32,862 nucleotides of DNA from Clostridiales bacterium (GTDB taxonomy: Bacteria > Bacillota > Clostridia > Lachnospirales > Lachnospiraceae): assembly GCA_012518975.1 (NCBI GenBank), contig JAAYRC010000206.1, positions 1 to 32,862 of the forward strand. Reading direction: 5' to 3'. The notes under the pieces are model-generated. The model searched no databases and was not told the origin of the DNA. It worked only from the letters and a program-made list of their open reading frames with translations. Made by a program: the position numbers and the translations under genes. Shown in pieces: positions 31,124 to 32,862 of the stretch. The stretch's first letter is position 1, and every line of letters begins with the position of its first letter.

Positions 31124-32197
31124 ATGGATATGACATTACGTTGGTTTGGAAAAAAGCATGATAGTGTGCCCTTGGAGTATATCAGACAAATCCCCGGGGT
31201 ATCTGGTGTGGTATCATCGCTTCATGACATACCTGCTGGTGAAGCATGGAAATTAGAAGATATATTAGAACTTAAGAAAGAAGTGGAGGCGGCAAATCTC
31301 AAGCTAGTTGGGATTGAGAGTGTCAATATCCACGAGGACATTAAGATAGGACTTCCTTCCAGAGATCAATATATAGAGAATTATAAGATTTCTCTAGAGA
31401 ATCTTGGAAAAGCTGATGTTCATATGGTGTGTTATAATTTTATGCCCATATTTGACTGGACCAGGACTGACCTTGCAAAGGAGCTAGAGGATGGATCCTA
31501 TGTACTGGCTTATGATGAAAATATCATTAAGGATATTAAGCCTGAGATGATGTTTGAGCGGATGGAGAAGGAGAGTGGAGGCTTTGTCCTTCCTGGCTGG
31601 GAGCCTAACCGTAGGGATGAAATTATGGATTTGTTTGAAAAGTATAAGGACGTAACTGCTGATAAGCTGATGGAGAATTTAAAATATTTCTTAGATGCCA
31701 TAATGCCAGTATGCGAAAAATATCAGATTAAGATGGCTATACATCCAGATGATCCCTCTTGGAGTGTATTTGGTTTACCAAGAATCGTAACCAGTGAGAA
31801 GTCATTAGAAGAAATTGCATCCTTAAATGAGAGCATTTATAATGGCTTTACTATATGTACCGGATCTTTAGGAAGTAGCTTAAAAAACAATCTACCAGAC
31901 ATTATAAGAAACCCCAAGATTAGCAAAAGAATACATTTTGCTCATATACGAAATATGAAGTTTGATGGTGATGGAGTATTCCATGAAAGTTCCCACCTAT
32001 CAAGTGATGGCAATTTTGATATGTATGAGATTATTAGGGCCCTAGATGATATAGGCTTTGATGGAGTAATGCGTCCAGACCATGGTAGAATGATCTGGGG
32101 AGAGCAGGCAAGGCCAGGTTATGGATTATATGATAGGGCTCTTGGAGTTGCATATATTAATGGTCTTTGGGAGGCCATCAGAAAGGGGAAGGTATAG
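31124..32197 (+). CDS. uxuA: Mannonate dehydratase
   Basis: Dehydrates D-mannonate to 2-keto-3-deoxygluconate, step three of glucuronate breakdown, in the cytoplasm. The 357-residue length fits the shorter Gram-positive UxuA form. Recognisable segments are MTLRWFGKKHDSVPLEYIRQI, GVVSSLHDIPAGE, VCYNFMPIFDWTRT, the metal-site regions HPDDPSW and HFAHIRN, and RPDHGRMIWGE near the end. I start at 31124, behind AAAGGA; the longer frame would cover the promoter. uxuB follows after a single nucleotide, so they are translationally coupled. Confidence 0.96.
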   Translation: MDMTLRWFGKKHDSVPLEYIRQIPGVSGVVSSLHDIPAGEAWKLEDILELKKEVEAANLKLVGIESVNIHEDIKIGLPSRDQYIENYKISLENLGKADVHMVCYNFMPIFDWTRTDLAKELEDGSYVLAYDENIIKDIKPEMMFERMEKESGGFVLPGWEPNRRDEIMDLFEKYKDVTADKLMENLKYFLDAIMPVCEKYQIKMAIHPDDPSWSVFGLPRIVTSEKSLEEIASLNESIYNGFTICTGSLGSSLKNNLPDIIRNPKISKRIHFAHIRNMKFDGDGVFHESSHLSSDGNFDMYEIIRALDDIGFDGVMRPDHGRMIWGEQARPGYGLYDRALGVAYINGLWEAIRKGKV

Positions 32198-32198
32198 T

Positions 32199-32862
32199 AT
32201 GAAGCTTACTAATTATAATCTATCATGGAAGGATAAGGGCTATGAGCTTCCAAAGTATGACAGAGAAAAAGTGAAAAAGGCAACCATTGAAAACCCCAGC
32301 TGGATACATTTTGGTGCAGGAAACATCTTTCGTGGCTTTCCGGCTGCCGGACTTCATAAAATGCTTGATGAAGGAAGCTATGATAGGGGTGTTATAGTCA
32401 GCGAGGGATTTGACTATGAGATTATTGATAAAGCTTATAAGCCTTATGATAATTTAAGCCTTTTGGTTGTTTTGAAGTCAGATGGTAGTATTGAGAAGAA
32501 AGTCATTGCAAGTGTGGTAGAGTCTATTGCCGCTGATGTTGCTAGGAAGAATGAATGGGACCGTCTAAAGGAAATATTTCGTAAGCCCTCCTTACAGATG
32601 GTAAGCTTCACCATTACTGAAAAGGGCTACAGCCTAGTAGACTCCAATAATAATTATCTTAGTTTTGTTATTGATGATTTTACTAATGGTTATGAAAAGC
32701 CTGGCCACCTCATGGGCAAAATTACTGGTCTTTTGTATGAAAGGTATCTAGTAGACCCTGCAAATGGTCTTCCTCTTGCCATGGTTAGTATGGATAACTG
32801 CTCACATAATGGGGACAAGCTATTTGCAGCTGTGGAAGCCTATGCAAAAGAGTGGGTTAAGA
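32199..32862 (+). CDS. uxuB: Fructuronate reductase / mannitol dehydrogenase family (partial)
   Basis: NAD-dependent polyol dehydrogenase that reduces D-fructuronate to D-mannonate, supplying UxuA. Only the first 221 residues are in the window; Gram-positive homologues run to about 540. The N-terminal WIHFGAGNIFRGF is the dinucleotide-binding loop, and SFTITEKGY and AMVSMDNCSHNGDKL are family landmarks. AAAGGGGAAGG precedes the ATG at 32199, one base after the uxuA stop. Fructuronate reductase rather than another polyol dehydrogenase is inferred from the uxuA neighbour. Confidence 0.92.
   Translation, partial: MKLTNYNLSWKDKGYELPKYDREKVKKATIENPSWIHFGAGNIFRGFPAAGLHKMLDEGSYDRGVIVSEGFDYEIIDKAYKPYDNLSLLVVLKSDGSIEKKVIASVVESIAADVARKNEWDRLKEIFRKPSLQMVSFTITEKGYSLVDSNNNYLSFVIDDFTNGYEKPGHLMGKITGLLYERYLVDPANGLPLAMVSMDNCSHNGDKLFAAVEAYAKEWVK

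Overview
The window is about 33 kb of AT-rich DNA, apparently from an anaerobic, spore-forming Firmicute. The closest fit is a plant-fibre-degrading Lachnospiraceae/Clostridia species, an inference from gene content rather than from any marker. Supporting points are strong AGGAGG-type ribosome sites, a CotF-type spore coat protein, YtrA-, HxlR- and MarR-type regulators, a Gram-positive Ddl-MurF pair, and an intracellular glucuronoxylan pathway. I count 28 protein genes, the last cut by the window edge. I see no rRNA, tRNA, CRISPR array, transposase or phage gene.

Layout. 1-1.7 kb: exonuclease III and a pirin. 1.8-5.2 kb: a YtrA-like repressor, an ABC ATPase and a large ABC-2 permease with a ~320-residue non-membrane domain, behind one promoter that overlaps an inverted repeat. 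5.6-9.6 kb: a cyclic-2,3-diphosphoglycerate-synthetase-like P-loop protein behind a ~200-nt leader, then a giant DUF2339 membrane protein. 9.8-11.2 kb: divergent azoreductase and nitroreductase genes sharing a control region with two inverted repeats. 11.3-13.8 kb: ddl-murF. 14.1-16.9 kb: a 52-residue protein, a metallophosphoesterase, a DUF503 protein and a GNAT-like protein. 16.9-21.9 kb, all on the minus strand: a CcdA-TlpA fusion, an HxlR regulator, a CotF-like coat protein, a tandem-repeat lipoprotein and ApbE. 22.1-23.4 kb: marR-degV behind a perfect 50-bp palindrome. 23.6-32.9 kb: xylan/glucuronate catabolism (GH43, AraC regulator, GH3, GH67, uxuA, uxuB).

How the genes work together. 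The right end forms a cytoplasmic route for glucuronic-acid-decorated xylo-oligosaccharides. GH67 removes the terminal (methyl)glucuronate, GH43 and GH3 release xylose, and UxuB/UxuA take fructuronate through mannonate towards 2-keto-3-deoxygluconate. The importer, uronate isomerase and KDG kinase/aldolase are not in the window. The middle is rich in redox functions: quinone- and nitro-reducing flavoenzymes, a thiol-disulfide relay, a thiol-type regulator, and ApbE next to a probable flavinylation substrate.

Most interesting items: (1) the lipoprotein beside apbE looks like two degenerate FMN-binding domains, each keeping the Asp-x5-Thr spacing of flavinylation sites; (2) the 50-bp perfect palindrome at the marR-degV start site; (3) three copies of TATTGCTAT between the AraC gene and the GH3 operon; (4) a YodB-box-like repeat between azoR and the nitroreductase gene; (5) very long perfect hairpins at several gene ends.
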